DNA of 64,000 bases from Blastomyces gilchristii SLH14081 (lineage: Eukaryota > Ascomycota > Eurotiomycetes > Onygenales > Ajellomycetaceae), in assembly GCF_000003855.2 (NCBI RefSeq), contig NW_003101674.1, forward strand, positions 477,694 through 541,693, read 5' to 3'. Numbering within the stretch: the first letter of the stretch is position 1; every line of letters starts with the position of its first letter. Positions 25,401-36,137 of the stretch are shown one piece after another. The notes beneath the pieces are model-generated. The model saw only the letters and a list, made by a program, of their open reading frames with translations. It did not search any database and was not told where the DNA came from. Both the position numbers and the translations under genes were made by a program.

Positions 25401-26230
25401 ATTGATGAAAATATTTCATCATAGTGATGGCGAAATGGCGGGTGTTGGGTGTAAGCGGGCGTTGGTAGCCACGGCCACGTTCCTTGAAACCGTGGCCCCA
25501 TGGTGCGTACTATACCCACTTTCCCTCATCAAATCGTCTGCCACCATATCAAATATTTTCTTCCCCCATATAATCCCAGAGCACCATACGCGTGGAATCA
25601 GGAAACTGTGCGCAAAGAGTATGGCTGCTATATGCGACAGTTTGACATCAACCCAGTCGTGATAGCGCTGCAATCGGTGGGTTGACAGCGGCTATTTTGG
25701 GCACCCAGGGTTGTTTCATTCTAGAACTTTGAACTTTTGTCTTTGGGACTTCTGAGTCATTCGCTCTTCTCAACAGCGACGGCATTGTAGTCAGGGCCTC
25801 CATCACCACTTTCCGAGAATTCCTCCTCCAGCAGCAGGAAGACTGTTATGACTGGAGTTCTTACCAAGGCTTAGCATTGACCGCCGTCTCTGGGGATCTG
25901 GTATGAAACCATCGTCTCCGTCATCAATGATGTCTTCGCCGTTCCCTCGGCACTTGCAAGGGCTTATCTCCGTCAGGCTCCCTGTTCTCCCCCGGCATTA
26001 GTGATTAACACATTTTAAACGCCGCATGTAAAGATTTCGTCTTGGTCTACCGCCTAACCCAAGTGGTAAGTTTTAGTAAGGCTGTCATGCGCTTGTGGCT
26101 GCTTATTATCTAGTCAACTCCAAAGAGCGAAACATCGGATGGTTTGAATGAGCCGACAACACCATTGAATCCCCCAACTATTCGATGTTGTCGATAATAC
26201 TTAGATCTCCCAGCTAGCTTAAACCCATTC
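25401..26230 (+). other. GC-balanced stretch, possibly an eroded gene
   Basis: Composition becomes normal at about 25400. Several short frames overlap on both strands at 25402-25685, none with a recognisable motif. A further frame at about 25780-25905 (reading SDGIVVRASITTFREFLLQQQ) looks coding-like but is closed on both sides. This could be a decayed gene or simply the upstream region of the SDR gene. I cannot name a family. Confidence 0.3.
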
Positions 26231-26236
26231 GTAAGA

Positions 26237-26246
26237 TATATAAATA
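26237..26246 (+). promoter_or_regulatory. TATA-like element of the SDR gene
   Basis: TATATAAATA lies about 130 bases before the SDR ATG. It is followed by a C- and A-rich leader (CTCAACCTCAACCTC), a pattern common in fungal 5' leaders. Confidence 0.5.
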
Positions 26247-26375
26247 CCCATGAATAGCTTCATTATATTAAAAAAAAGACCCTCTAAAGAAAGCGATAAA
26301 CTCAATCTCAACCTCAACCTCTATCATTTACCACCTCAAGCTCAAACCTCAATCGAACACCACGTCTAGCTCACC

Positions 26376-27359
26376 ATGGGGTTCATGGCGGCCTTTTTGT
26401 ACTCCCAACTTTTTGTCACTCCGAAATATCCAACCGCATCTTTCGCCAACCAGACCATTGTCATCACTGGTTCTAATACCGGGCTCGGGCTCGAAGCAGC
26501 ACGACACTTCGCCCGCCTCAATGCGAAAAAGATAATCATTGCCGTCCGCAATGTCGCTGCAGGAGAGAAAGCCAAAGAGTTGATCGAGACGTCATCCGGT
26601 AGAGCCAACATATGCGAAGTCTGGGAACTTGACCTTGCATCCTACGCCTCGATCAAAGCATTTGCACAACGAGCATCGACAGAATTGCCCCGTATCGATG
26701 TTCTGCTTGAAAATGCAGGTATAGCAACTCATAACTACGACACTGCAGAAGGCCACGAGCGCACTATTACCATCAACGTGATCGGCACTTTCCTATTAGG
26801 CCTACTCCTCCTTCCGAAGCTCAAAGAGTCCGCGACGCAGACATCCCCCATGAAACCCCGCTGGTGCATAGTGACGAGCGAGGTTCATGTGCCAGCAGAA
26901 TTTCCAGAATGGAAAAGCCCGAATACGTTTGAAAAACTGGGCGATACGAAGACACTCAACAAGAAAGAACGATTCGAGGTATCAAAACTGCTGGAGATTC
27001 TTGTAGTGCGTGAAATCGCACCGAAACTTGCTGATTCAGGGGTCATCCTCAACTTGATAAACCCCGGATTTTGTCAATCGGGGCTGATGCGTGAATTTCA
27101 TTGGCTTGTGTTAGTTATCAAGACAATGCTAACGCACATAATGGTGCGCACGACTGAGGTTGGTAGTCGGACTCTGGTGGCTGCTGCGGCTGAGGGAGAC
27201 GAAAGCCATGGTACATACATGGTGGATGGGAAGGTGAGCAATAGGCACCTATCAGCATTCGTTAAGAGTGAAGACGGGAAAATTGCGGGGAAAAAAGTGT
27301 GGGAGGAGTTGAAAGCAATTCTGGAAAATATTGTGCCCGGGGTTTCGGGGAAGCTGTGA
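26376..27359 (+). CDS. short-chain dehydrogenase/reductase, catalytic Tyr replaced by Phe
   Basis: A 327-residue open frame without introns. It has the classical SDR fold signatures: cofactor motif TGSNTGLG at residues 31-38, an acidic-hydrophobic DL at 86-87, ENAG at 112-115 (usually NNAG), the structural Asn in INVIG at 134, and Ser168 in VTSE. The expected YxxxK reads F200-E-V-S-K204; codon 26973-26975 is TTC, one base from TAC. A short hydrophobic N-terminus may anchor it. Fungal relatives reduce or oxidise small carbonyl compounds, often in secondary metabolism. The start is supported by TCACCATGG. Without the Tyr hydroxyl, normal SDR chemistry should be impaired. Before the pogo insertion its neighbour was the MFS pump gene at 40781. 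Confidence 0.9.
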   Translation: MGFMAAFLYSQLFVTPKYPTASFANQTIVITGSNTGLGLEAARHFARLNAKKIIIAVRNVAAGEKAKELIETSSGRANICEVWELDLASYASIKAFAQRASTELPRIDVLLENAGIATHNYDTAEGHERTITINVIGTFLLGLLLLPKLKESATQTSPMKPRWCIVTSEVHVPAEFPEWKSPNTFEKLGDTKTLNKKERFEVSKLLEILVVREIAPKLADSGVILNLINPGFCQSGLMREFHWLVLVIKTMLTHIMVRTTEVGSRTLVAAAAEGDESHGTYMVDGKVSNRHLSAFVKSEDGKIAGKKVWEELKAILENIVPGVSGKL

Positions 27360-27565
27360 GGGTAGCGTTGGTTTTGTGCATTCTCGATTGTTTTGTCTCC
27401 TTGGTTGGTCTTTTGTATCTTCAGCTTTTTGTATCCTTGTTTTTTGTATCTTTAGTGAAAGCGCTTTCAGTACCTAGAATTAATTGCTATGTCTCCCAGC
27501 TTCTACTACCTCTTGTTAATGATCATGTTCAAGAAAATTAATACATGTAACTTAATCCAATAATT
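27360..27565 (+). other. 3' flank of the SDR gene
   Basis: T-rich DNA after the TGA stop, without a recognisable terminator hexamer in the AATAAA form. An 80-residue frame that overlaps the SDR end (27299-27541) is hydrophobic and is judged a shadow. Confidence 0.4.
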
Positions 27566-27567
27566 GA

Positions 27568-27655
27568 GGACTCTGGCGTAACGGAGACTGACAGAGCGGC
27601 AGCCTTCCCACTCGAACGAACTTAGGCCTCCGAGAGAGGATTCAATCCTGGTTAA
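27568..27655 (+). ncRNA. tRNA-like A-box/B-box pair (pseudo-tRNA or SINE head)
   Basis: TGACAGAGCGG (27589-27599) differs by one base from a Leu/Ser-type tRNA A box, and GGATTCAATCC (27638-27648) is close to the T-loop B box. I could not pair a convincing acceptor stem, and the T stem is short, so this is not called a working tRNA. A degenerate tRNA or a tRNA-derived SINE head are the options. Confidence 0.2.
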
Positions 27656-27697
27656 GTAAACTCAGGAGCGAGCAGCGGTCATGTTGGACCTTGCGGG

Positions 27698-27952
27698 ATG
27701 TCTGAAAAGGAGTCCGATCTCCTTCATTGTTGCTTTATCAATCAGAATACAAATGAACAAAACAAGAAAAACTTCCTTGTCATTCTACCTAACGTTGACC
27801 AGTCATGTGATTTTTCAAACCCTAGGGATGATTTTCCAAGCTGGATATATGAACCAAGAGCAGGAAAAGTAATAATAACTGAAGAGGTTCTTCATACATA
27901 CATAGTAGCAGCTGCGAAATCAAATTCTCATTGCCGTCTTAGAGTAATTTAA
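27698..27952 (+). CDS. small hypothetical ORF next to the pogo insertion
   Basis: An 84-residue frame with fairly ordinary composition (acidic residues, a DFPSW motif, Lys-Asn-rich middle). It stops 20 bases before the pogo target site. An alternative frame (27681-27872) overlaps it. I recognise no family. It may be the remnant of a gene fragment or chance; there is no clear promoter. Confidence 0.2.
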   Translation: MSEKESDLLHCCFINQNTNEQNKKNFLVILPNVDQSCDFSNPRDDFPSWIYEPRAGKVIITEEVLHTYIVAAAKSNSHCRLRVI

Positions 27953-27973
27953 CTTGTACAATGTATAGGGTTA

Positions 27974-28048
27974 ACCGTGCCATGCTTACTCACTCTCTCT
28001 AGTGAGTGCGCCACAGTGTACAGAAAACCACACTGTACAGAAAATATT
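27974..28048 (+). repeat. left terminal inverted repeat of the pogo element
   Basis: About 75 bases, with two mismatches to the right end. It contains an internal hairpin-like word (CACTCTCTCTAGTGAGTG) and two spaced copies of ACTGTACAGAAAA/AGTGTACAGAAAA. It retains CG and CC pairs. Confidence 0.9.
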
Positions 28049-28319
28049 TTGAATATAGTGATCTTCAAAAATTAATTAATAATCATCATCACATCTATCT
28101 ATAACATAAAGATTATCTATATACTCATTAGAAGGTGTAGAATTCACTGTAGATTAAGATTCTATAGAATTATCTTATTATAATTAAGTAACTGTAGATT
28201 TTATAGATTTGATTTCAATTAACTGAAGATTCTTATTAAACATCTTTTTCATCTTATCTGCTCTACAGATTATAATCTTGCAATTGGCATTCTTAATAAT
28301 GAGAACTTCATCTACTTAC
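28049..28319 (-). pseudogene. 3' part of the pogo transposase region
   Basis: AT-rich DNA between the left inverted repeat and Copia-1. By position it holds the C-terminal coding end and 3' UTR of the transposase. The middle of the gene, including most of the DDE catalytic core, is missing between here and 33512. Confidence 0.4.
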
Positions 28320-28428
28320 TCTTGGAGGATAACGTTGTTGTGTTGTGTTGTAATCTAACTACGCGAGTTACACTAAATGGATAGGTTGGGGTGGCACGTG
28401 ACTAGGGTAGGTGTAGTAATCACCAACA
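28320..28428 (-). repeat. 3' LTR of Copia-1
   Basis: On the minus strand it begins TGTTGGTGATTACTAC and ends CCTCCAAGA. The terminal GA rather than CA is unusual, but the CTTAC duplications fix this boundary. It contains GGCACGTGAC. Confidence 0.88.
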
Positions 28429-28633
28429 CCCCCCCTTGCTACACCATGGCCTATAATAAGCCGCCACCCGGGGCCTCCCTCATCCTCAAATCTTTCAAAA
28501 ATGCAATAATAATTAATTACATGAATCGGACCCTGATTTCCTCATTAGGAAAGGTGTCTGTACAGCAATAACCATAAAAATCAAGAAATACATGCAAAAT
28601 CCATTGATTCACTGTATCATTATTATCATTCAA

Positions 28634-31600
28634 TCATTCCTTTCTGATCTCTTTCAAACCAATCCTTTTGATAAAATCTTCAAACACAGGCTTCGCCAGT
28701 GGCTTGGTGAGCCCATCAGCTATGTTTGCTGTAGAATCAACATGTTTCATCATGATTTCCCCTTTTTCAATCAAATTGTGAAGAATATGATATCTGATCT
28801 CAATGTGGTGCGATCTTCGCATTAAGAATTCCCCCTTTGCTAGATCAATTGCTCTCTTATTGTCAACTCATAGATGTGAGCATATTTTCACTTTTCCATC
28901 ATTCATCAACTCAGCATCATATAACATATCATTCAACCAGATTATCTCACAAGCTGTCTCACTAGCTGCAATATATTCAGCTTCTGTGATTGATTTGATG
29001 ATAGATGTCTGTCTCTGTGACTGTCATGAGATCAGTGACCCATTAATCAATATAACATAGCTGGTAGTCAATTTGTATTGAGGATCCGCCCCCGTCCAGT
29101 CTGAATCACAGTATGCCACAGAACTCAGGTCCACATCACCGATCTCCTTTCTGTATAATATGCCATGGTTTTTCATCTTCTTGACATAACATAGGACATG
29201 CTTCAACACTGCCCAACATGCCTTGTGTGGATGCGAGTTAAAACGCGAGAGATAGTTGACTGTGAATGCCAGATCTGGCCGGCTGCTTGAGACCAAATAT
29301 TGCAATGATCTCAATCCTTGACAATATCTCATAGCTGTAAAGTCATCATCCAATCCCCCCTCCTCATCAGGTGAGAATTCCAGTCATATGCCGGCTGTCA
29401 TCGGGGTGCCAGCTGGATTTATCTTATTCATGCCAAAATCTTCAAGGATCTCCTCAATATAATGGCTCTGTGTAATCACTAGATCATCATTCCTCTGGCA
29501 TTTGATCTTCATTCTAAGATATAGCTTGGTCTCTTCAACATTCTTTGTCTCAAATCTCTTTACAATCTCTCTCAATACTCAGTCTAATTGCTGTTCTTGA
29601 GATCCTGTCACCTGACAATCATCAACATGCAATGTCAGATAGATCTTGCAAACAGAGTGATATAGAAATCTGCCATCATAAGATAATATCTTAAATCTCA
29701 ATGTAGTCAGATGCTCTGTTATGAGGAAATATCATATTCTTACAGCTTGTTTCATTTCATATAGACTCTGGCAGAGTAATCTCATCAAGCTCTCCCTGTC
29801 ATGCTTAACACCTGTGAGCAGTTGCATATAGATCATCTTGTTCTGTGATAGTATATCATTCAAAAACATGAATACATAGTCAATTGATTTGATCTTTCAT
29901 TCTTTGACAGTTGATATAGTGAATAGACTGCACAATGTAGGCCCTGATACCACTGCAGCATACAATCTCATATAATGAATACCCTGCTGTTGTAAGAACT
30001 CTCTAACCACTCAGCAAGCTCTAAAGCAGATGATTTCTCTCTTATTATTGAATTTCCAATTATATACTCATTTATCTGTAAGAATATTCATTTCTGAGGC
30101 CTTCTCAACAACAATATATGTCTTCTTCTGTTCAAATATCTTAATCTTCTTTTTCATTGCTTCATATCAATAGTTCCAGTCTGGGCTTCTCTTGACTTCC
30201 GCCAGTGTAGTTGATCAGTCTGTCAGAACACTTAGAACAGAATCATTCTCATTAACAGAGTCTTTGAACTCTTCATTCATGACAAGCTGTGTCTCATCAT
30301 CTAGAAGATAGATTGAATCAATTGCTCTCTCTAAGTTCTCATTAACAATTATCTTCAAAACATCTGACTTTTTCTTTATAAGTCTTCTTAGAAGGCAGTG
30401 TTGTCATCCCTCTCTGACATTCAGAATGTCCAATTCATTAGATAATTCATTGAATTCCCTCACTGTATTTACAGGTGTATTTGCACTCATGTCAAGAGCT
30501 TCATCAAATATGACATCTCATGCAATCTCAAGACAATGTGCAACAGGATTCCACACATGATATTGATGTAATTCTTGGTATTCAATCAGCTGTCATTCCC
30601 TGCTGTCAGTTCTATCCATGAGCTTATTCAACACTTTCAAATCCTTCTTGTAGACCTTGCACCCTCATCTCTGTATTCAATGAACAGAAGGTTGCACCTC
30701 AGTCCATGCTTTAAAAGGTGTAAGTGATGTTCCTTCCTTACATTCAAATATCTTCATTGATGTTGAGAATGTGTTGATCATCATGACTGCAGCTTGCATT
30801 GCCTCATCCCAGAGCTCTTTCATCAGCTCACTATTAAATAGCAAGCTTCTTGTCTTCTCTGCAACTATTTGATTCGCGCGTTTCACTAGGTCATTTGATT
30901 GTGATGTATCAGATATAGTCATTTCATATGCTATTTCTTTGCTCTGGCAGTAGGTCTTAAGTTCTTGACTTTTGAACTCTTCTTCATCATCTCAGTGTAG
31001 GATTCCAATTCAGTGTTGAGTAGTGGCCTCAATTCCATTAATAAAGGTCATCAAACATGCAGTGATCTCACTCTTTGACATCATAAGAATAATTCATCTG
31101 TAGCATGTAGCATCATCTGTAATGCTCATTCAATAATTAGCTTTCTCTTGAGTAGGGAGGTTGGCTTCATCATATAGTGTGTAGCTGTCACCTGCAAGGT
31201 CTACAAAGAATCTCATCACAGGTTTGATAGTTCTTGTCATTGATGTAAATATTGAACATGTCATTTTTGCCTGTACACAGGTCTTGCAGAATGATAAAAC
31301 TCTGTCACTCTTTATTCTCATTTCTAGTCATGGATCTGCCGCCATTTTTGTGATATTCACAGAATTCAGATGTCCTAGCTTTTGATATCATTGCATCATT
31401 GTAAGTTCTATAACCTTTGTGTCATTCCTTTCAGATAGTGTCAATATTGTGTCATCTTTCACCTGTAACATGTTCACAGGTTCAAAATCATCATTAAGTA
31501 TAGCAAACTGAATCAAGTCTCTATATGTAATCAGCCTTTTCATCTCATAGATATCATTCTCATTTAATCTTACTGTAAATGAGAATATGCAGCCAGGAGA

Positions 31601-32330
31601 TATAATCAACATAGCATGATTATTCTCATATGTCAACTGCTTATAGGTATAACCCTGATGTACAAGCTTACTCATACTCATGAGATTCACTTCTAACTTT
31701 GAGACATAGCAGACATCATTTAACAGCATATTCACTTCTTTCACTGAAATCTTTGTATCTTCTATAGCTGCAGCAGAGATCACTGTTTCATCTGTCATTT
31801 TCAACATCACTTTCACCTTCTGAGGTTTTGCCACAACAAGATTCCTGTGAGGTGTGGCATGAGTGTCTGATTCAGAGTCTAGAATCCAGGTATCTTTTCC
31901 TGTCTGACCACTCACATAGGCCTTTTCTTTGATGCAAAATACTTACTTCATGACATTGTGAACAGGAGCAGCACCTGTATTCTTCACATCCTTGTCTTTA
32001 TTCTTGTTTCTATTTATATTGGAGTTCAAAGAATGTTTCTCAGAGTATTTCTTTCAACAGTCAGTCTGAATATGACTAATCTTTTGACAATGATAGCAGG
32101 TCTTCGCATCATTACCTCTACATTCAGGTTTGAATTCAGTGTTCTTATCCTTGTCATTGTCTTTGTCCTTGCCTTTCTTATCCTTGTCTTGAGTGTTATT
32201 CGCGGGATTTTTTGTGGATTCAGTACTACTATTTTCCACAGTAGAAAGGCATAGAAGTATGTTACAGTATAACCTCATGAAGTCTTCTTCTAAAGGTCTT
32301 GAATTATTCTTATCAATCTGGTTCATTCTA
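28634..32330 (-). pseudogene. gag-pol of Copia-1
   Basis: Read on the minus strand: a CCHC zinc knuckle (CYHCQKISHIQTDC, near 32057-32098, its Gly now Ser); protease with LDSES where LDSGS is expected, at the start of an open piece 31388-31915; integrase zinc finger and core pieces at 31130-31321 and 30677-30922; RT with an HVDD catalytic box at 29619-29630 and an open piece 29384-29575; RNase H pieces 29024-29353 (YCDSDW) and 28634-28822 (ADGLTKPL). The open pieces are separated by stops and altered starts. Confidence 0.88.
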
Positions 32331-33397
32331 TTCTTTATGAAGAATGCTCAATCTCTATTGACTCCTGTCAGCAGTCTGTTGAAAAACATGACATTCAGAA
32401 TCTCATATTCTAGACAGATATAATCAGTTCTTATAATAATCAGACATTCAATGAAAGCGTGATCTGAGCCTTTTAACTTAGCAGTCATGCTAATCAGTTC
32501 CTCAAACAGACAGGTTCTGTGAACAGCAGGTCTCTCAGAAAAGTTATTCTCTATAATAGTTCATAGAGCATAAGCAGACAACTTGAATTTCTTGAGTATA
32601 GTGAAATGAGTCTTGATCTGCAGAGAATTGCAGATCACATGTAATTGTATAATCAAAGATTGCATTCTTTTCAGAAACATTGCATGTTCATGATGACATT
32701 CTTATCAAGATCATTATCTTCAAGAATATCATCAGTTTCAGACTGTTCTGCAGTCAAAAGAATTTCCTCTCTCTACATTGAGTAGTTAATGAATCCAGTG
32801 AGAACTATTAATCTTTTGATAAGTCTTACTTGACTTCTGAATTCTTCAAGAACTTTTATTATAACAGATATCTTCTCTTTCTGTTGAAGATATTCTGTCA
32901 GGTCTGCTCTCATCTCATCATCTGCAGGGTCACCTCTACTGATCTTCATTCACTCAATCTCATGCTGAAGTCTTGCAATTTCTAGTCTCATGTGAGTCTT
33001 CTTACTCACTGAGCTATTGTCATTTCAGTCACTTAGGCCTCCTGCATTGTCTGACATCTCACTGATGCCTTCAACCAGGTCTTCATATTCATTGTTAAAC
33101 TCATCAGATCATTCTTTCACAATCATGTCATTCAGCTCAAACACTCCAGAAGCTGTCTTTCAATTTATTATTGACATTGACAGTGATCTGTGATCTTGCA
33201 TTTGCTGCTCTGACATTTTCTCATTTTTTCATCTTGAAGGCACATATTCTTTTGTTAAGTCAGGCGTCCTCTCAGATCTTAGATTAACCATGGGTTCAAT
33301 CACTCAATAAATCATCTAGGCACACTTGTAATGACGCGTGGAGATGTCAATTGCACATTATTTTGCAGCTTTTCATTGTGTAGAGAGCTTTATAACC

Positions 33398-33506
33398 TCT
33401 TGAAGAATAACATTGTTGTGTTGTGTTGTAATCTAACTACGCGAGTTACACTAAATGAATAGGTTGAGGTGGCACGTGACTAGAGTAGGTGTAGTAATCA
33501 CCAACA
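33398..33506 (-). repeat. 5' LTR of Copia-1
   Basis: Matches 28320-28428 over its full 109 bases with a handful of transitions. It begins TGTTGGTG on the minus strand. Confidence 0.88.
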
Positions 33507-33511
33507 CTTAC

Positions 33512-34193
33512 ATCTGTCTGTGAGAGAATTTAATAATCTGATGTCTATTTACTTAATAATGATCTGCAAGTTCACTCTCATAGTGTGTATTCAATTCTGT
33601 CTGAATTATGCTACTTTTGAAGATCTTGTTCAATTATCTTGTAAAATCAGATGTAAGAATATTCTTCATATCTTCTAAGAAGATTATAATCTACTGTTCA
33701 TGTTCTTCTTCTTCTTCTTGAAATTCAATCTCATCAAAGTTGTAGATATCACAGTGAAAAAAATAATATTAATTGAAGACAGCTTCATATCAATCAAATC
33801 AGTTAATAATGAAGCTTATATTCTCATAAGATATCTGCTTTAAATTCATGAGCTTTTACTTGATCTGTTTATAATCTGACAGATGTTTAATGAATTAATA
33901 TACTTATATCTTGTTTACTGTGTGAGGTACAGTCTCTGAATCTATATGATACTATCTCAACATGCAGTTCACAGTGACTTTGATATACTTGATAATAAGC
34001 AGGTAAAAATTAATATTTAACTGATGAATTTATATTTTAATTATCTCTTTCTGACTGTCATTCAATACTCTATTCAGTGAAATTCTTATAGTTCTTAATT
34101 TCTTCTCATTGATTCTCTTATATAAGATAATATATAAGACTTTGAATTCTTACAACAGAGATGTGATTTTTAATTTTAAATTGCTTTTTATAT
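33512..34193 (-). pseudogene. pogo-type transposase, N-terminal and central part
   Basis: On the minus strand, through stops, the frame gives a helix-turn-helix-like segment, then WFDQYEAVFNQY (reading stops as Gln) followed by IYNFDEIEFQEE near 33725-33780. The IYNFDE-GF box is diagnostic of the pogo/Fot1 DDE transposases. The rest of the catalytic domain is not found, consistent with deletion. Stops are TAA/TGA at Gln and Trp codons. The 5' end of the gene is cut by MITE copy 2. Confidence 0.75.
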
Positions 34194-34363
34194 ATTAACA
34201 GCTAGACTGACCGTGTGACCGTGTCTGAGATCAGAACCAGAATTTTTGATAGTTTTATTATCAATTTGACTGATCTCATTACACAGTTTTAATATTAAAT
34301 AGTAGTCTCATACTGTCTCAGTGAGACTTACTGTCTACTCTTGTCACATTTTTCAAATGAGAT

Positions 34364-34641
34364 TGTGGCGGGTTGCGCCTGATTAATTATATAGACTATT
34401 CTGTTACACTTCACAGATTTCTACCGTTCTGATTCTCAGTCGCTGATTCTGAGTCAAAAATCTACAGAATTTCTATTCTTTCACTCTGAAGCTTCACTGT
34501 GTACATCATCACATACATGTATAAATATTCACTTTAATCACTGATTTTCACACTTTCTCTTTCTTTTCTTCTCTAATGTTTTTCTCTTTCTTATATAAGA
34601 TCTATATATTATACTGATCTATTCAGTGTAGGTCTCTTATA
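34364..34641 (+). repeat. 5' LTR of Gypsy-4
   Basis: Starts TGTGGCGGGTTGCGCC and ends CTCTTATA (the canonical TTACA has mutated). Confidence 0.88.
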
Positions 34642-34949
34642 CTAGAAAAATATTCATCATCTTCTTATTAGAAATGATTATTCATATATCATCTTCTTAT
34701 TAGAAATGATTATTTATCAAGAAGATATTTGAATATGTAACAATATATAAGAAAGAGAAACATAGTTAAGCAGACACTGAGTTCTCAGATAGAAGCTTAC
34801 TTATCAGTTACTCTGACTCTGTAATAAGATCTTATAAGAGAATATCAGTGAAAGATCTGAGAGTTCTGACATCTCAGATATATAAGATATTCATATAATT
34901 ACACTTCTTTAGATACTACAGATATCTCATATCTGATAAATAACATAAT

Positions 34950-36130
34950 CATGTCTAATGATAATATGAGAGAACTCTCAAACATAAGTATAGAAGTGAT
35001 ATTACAGTGATTCTAAGCAATGTTGAAATTACAACAGTAACAGATAGCTGATATGCATATAACTTAATAACTTCAATATAAGAAAATTTAATAATTAACT
35101 CAACAAGAAACTCATACAATTTCAACATCTACAGAATCAAATATAAAAGCACTGAAAGAATACTTAGATACTCTTACATATTTCAATACTTCTGATCTCA
35201 CTCTCTACTCATTATGAAGAATGAAAATACTTGTAAAACTAAGTATAGATGAAGATATCATCAGTTTATTAATCAATCAAGATTGATATATCAATGAATA
35301 ATTAAAGAATTGCATGAAACAGAAGTTTCATTCATGAATAAAAGCATGTAAATCAGTGTTGTGAATGCCTGACAATATCATTAAATATCTTAATATTCTG
35401 TTTCAAGATACTGCTATGCAACAGAAAGCATTAGATTGATTACAGAGTGTTTAACAGAGAAATACTTCTCTCACAACATTCATTCCTGACTTTGATATCA
35501 AGATTCTAGAAGTAGATGATCAATCTTGAGAGAATTGAATGAAGATTAGTATACTCAAGAAGACATTAACTTTTAAACTCTTACAGACTCTTGTAAGTGT
35601 AGATAAAGATCAGACTTATGAAGATTTCTGTATACAACTCTAAACATTGAATAATCATCTTATTAAGCTTAAAAGTATATAGAACAGTAATAGAAGATGT
35701 TACATTTATACATCTGTGCTGAGAAATAACTCAGTCACTCATACACCTGTGTCAAGAAATAACAACAATAATGCAGATGCTATGAACTGAGTAGACTCAA
35801 ATGTCTACATATAAGCAAGAGTCTTCACTGTTTAAACAGGCTTCTAAGTTCCTGGGATCACCCCTGAAGAAGTCACTGATTGATATCAATGAGAAGTATA
35901 CATCAACTGTAACTGATTAAAATATATTACTTTTAACTGCTGATCAGTCTATATATCTTCTCATTTAAAAGAAAGATCAATGCTGGCAGTTCATATCAAT
36001 CATGTTATATTAGAGAAAGATTTAGAAGATAACTATAAGAATACTCTAATGAAACAGGAAAAAGATTAGCTTCTGTTCAAATTTATAAGCAGAAGCTTGA
36101 AGAGATCAGATAATAATAATTTAAAGAGAA
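34950..36130 (+). pseudogene. gag of Gypsy-4
   Basis: Matches the Gypsy-1 gag from the ATG near 34950 to the CCHC knuckle region near 35900-35940, with TGA and TAA at Trp and Gln codons throughout. Confidence 0.8.
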
Positions 36131-36137
36131 AATAACA

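Larger units (their letters stand above)
28320..33506 (-). mobile_element. Copia-1, degenerate Ty1/copia retrotransposon
   Basis: A 5.2-kb element on the minus strand with 109-bp LTRs and exact 5-bp duplications CTTAC (28315-28319 and 33507-33511). A clean polypurine tract (AAGGGGGGG on the minus strand, 28429-28437) abuts the 3' LTR. On the minus strand, just inside the 5' LTR, GGTTATAAAGC may be a half-tRNA-Met primer site (inference). Order is gag, protease, integrase, RT, RNase H, which is the Copia order. It is less mutated than the gypsy copies but still full of stops. Confidence 0.92.

Noticed and set aside
25402..25685. Three overlapping frames on both strands in the GC island
   Set aside because: None has a recognisable motif or clear advantage over the others; reported only as an unassigned stretch.
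27568..27655. A functional tRNA gene
   Set aside because: No acceptor stem could be paired and the T stem is too short; kept only as a low-confidence tRNA-like sequence.
31958..32423. Plus-strand frames of 98 and 76 codons inside Copia-1
   Set aside because: Antisense to the Copia-1 gag zinc-knuckle region, which is recognisable on the other strand.
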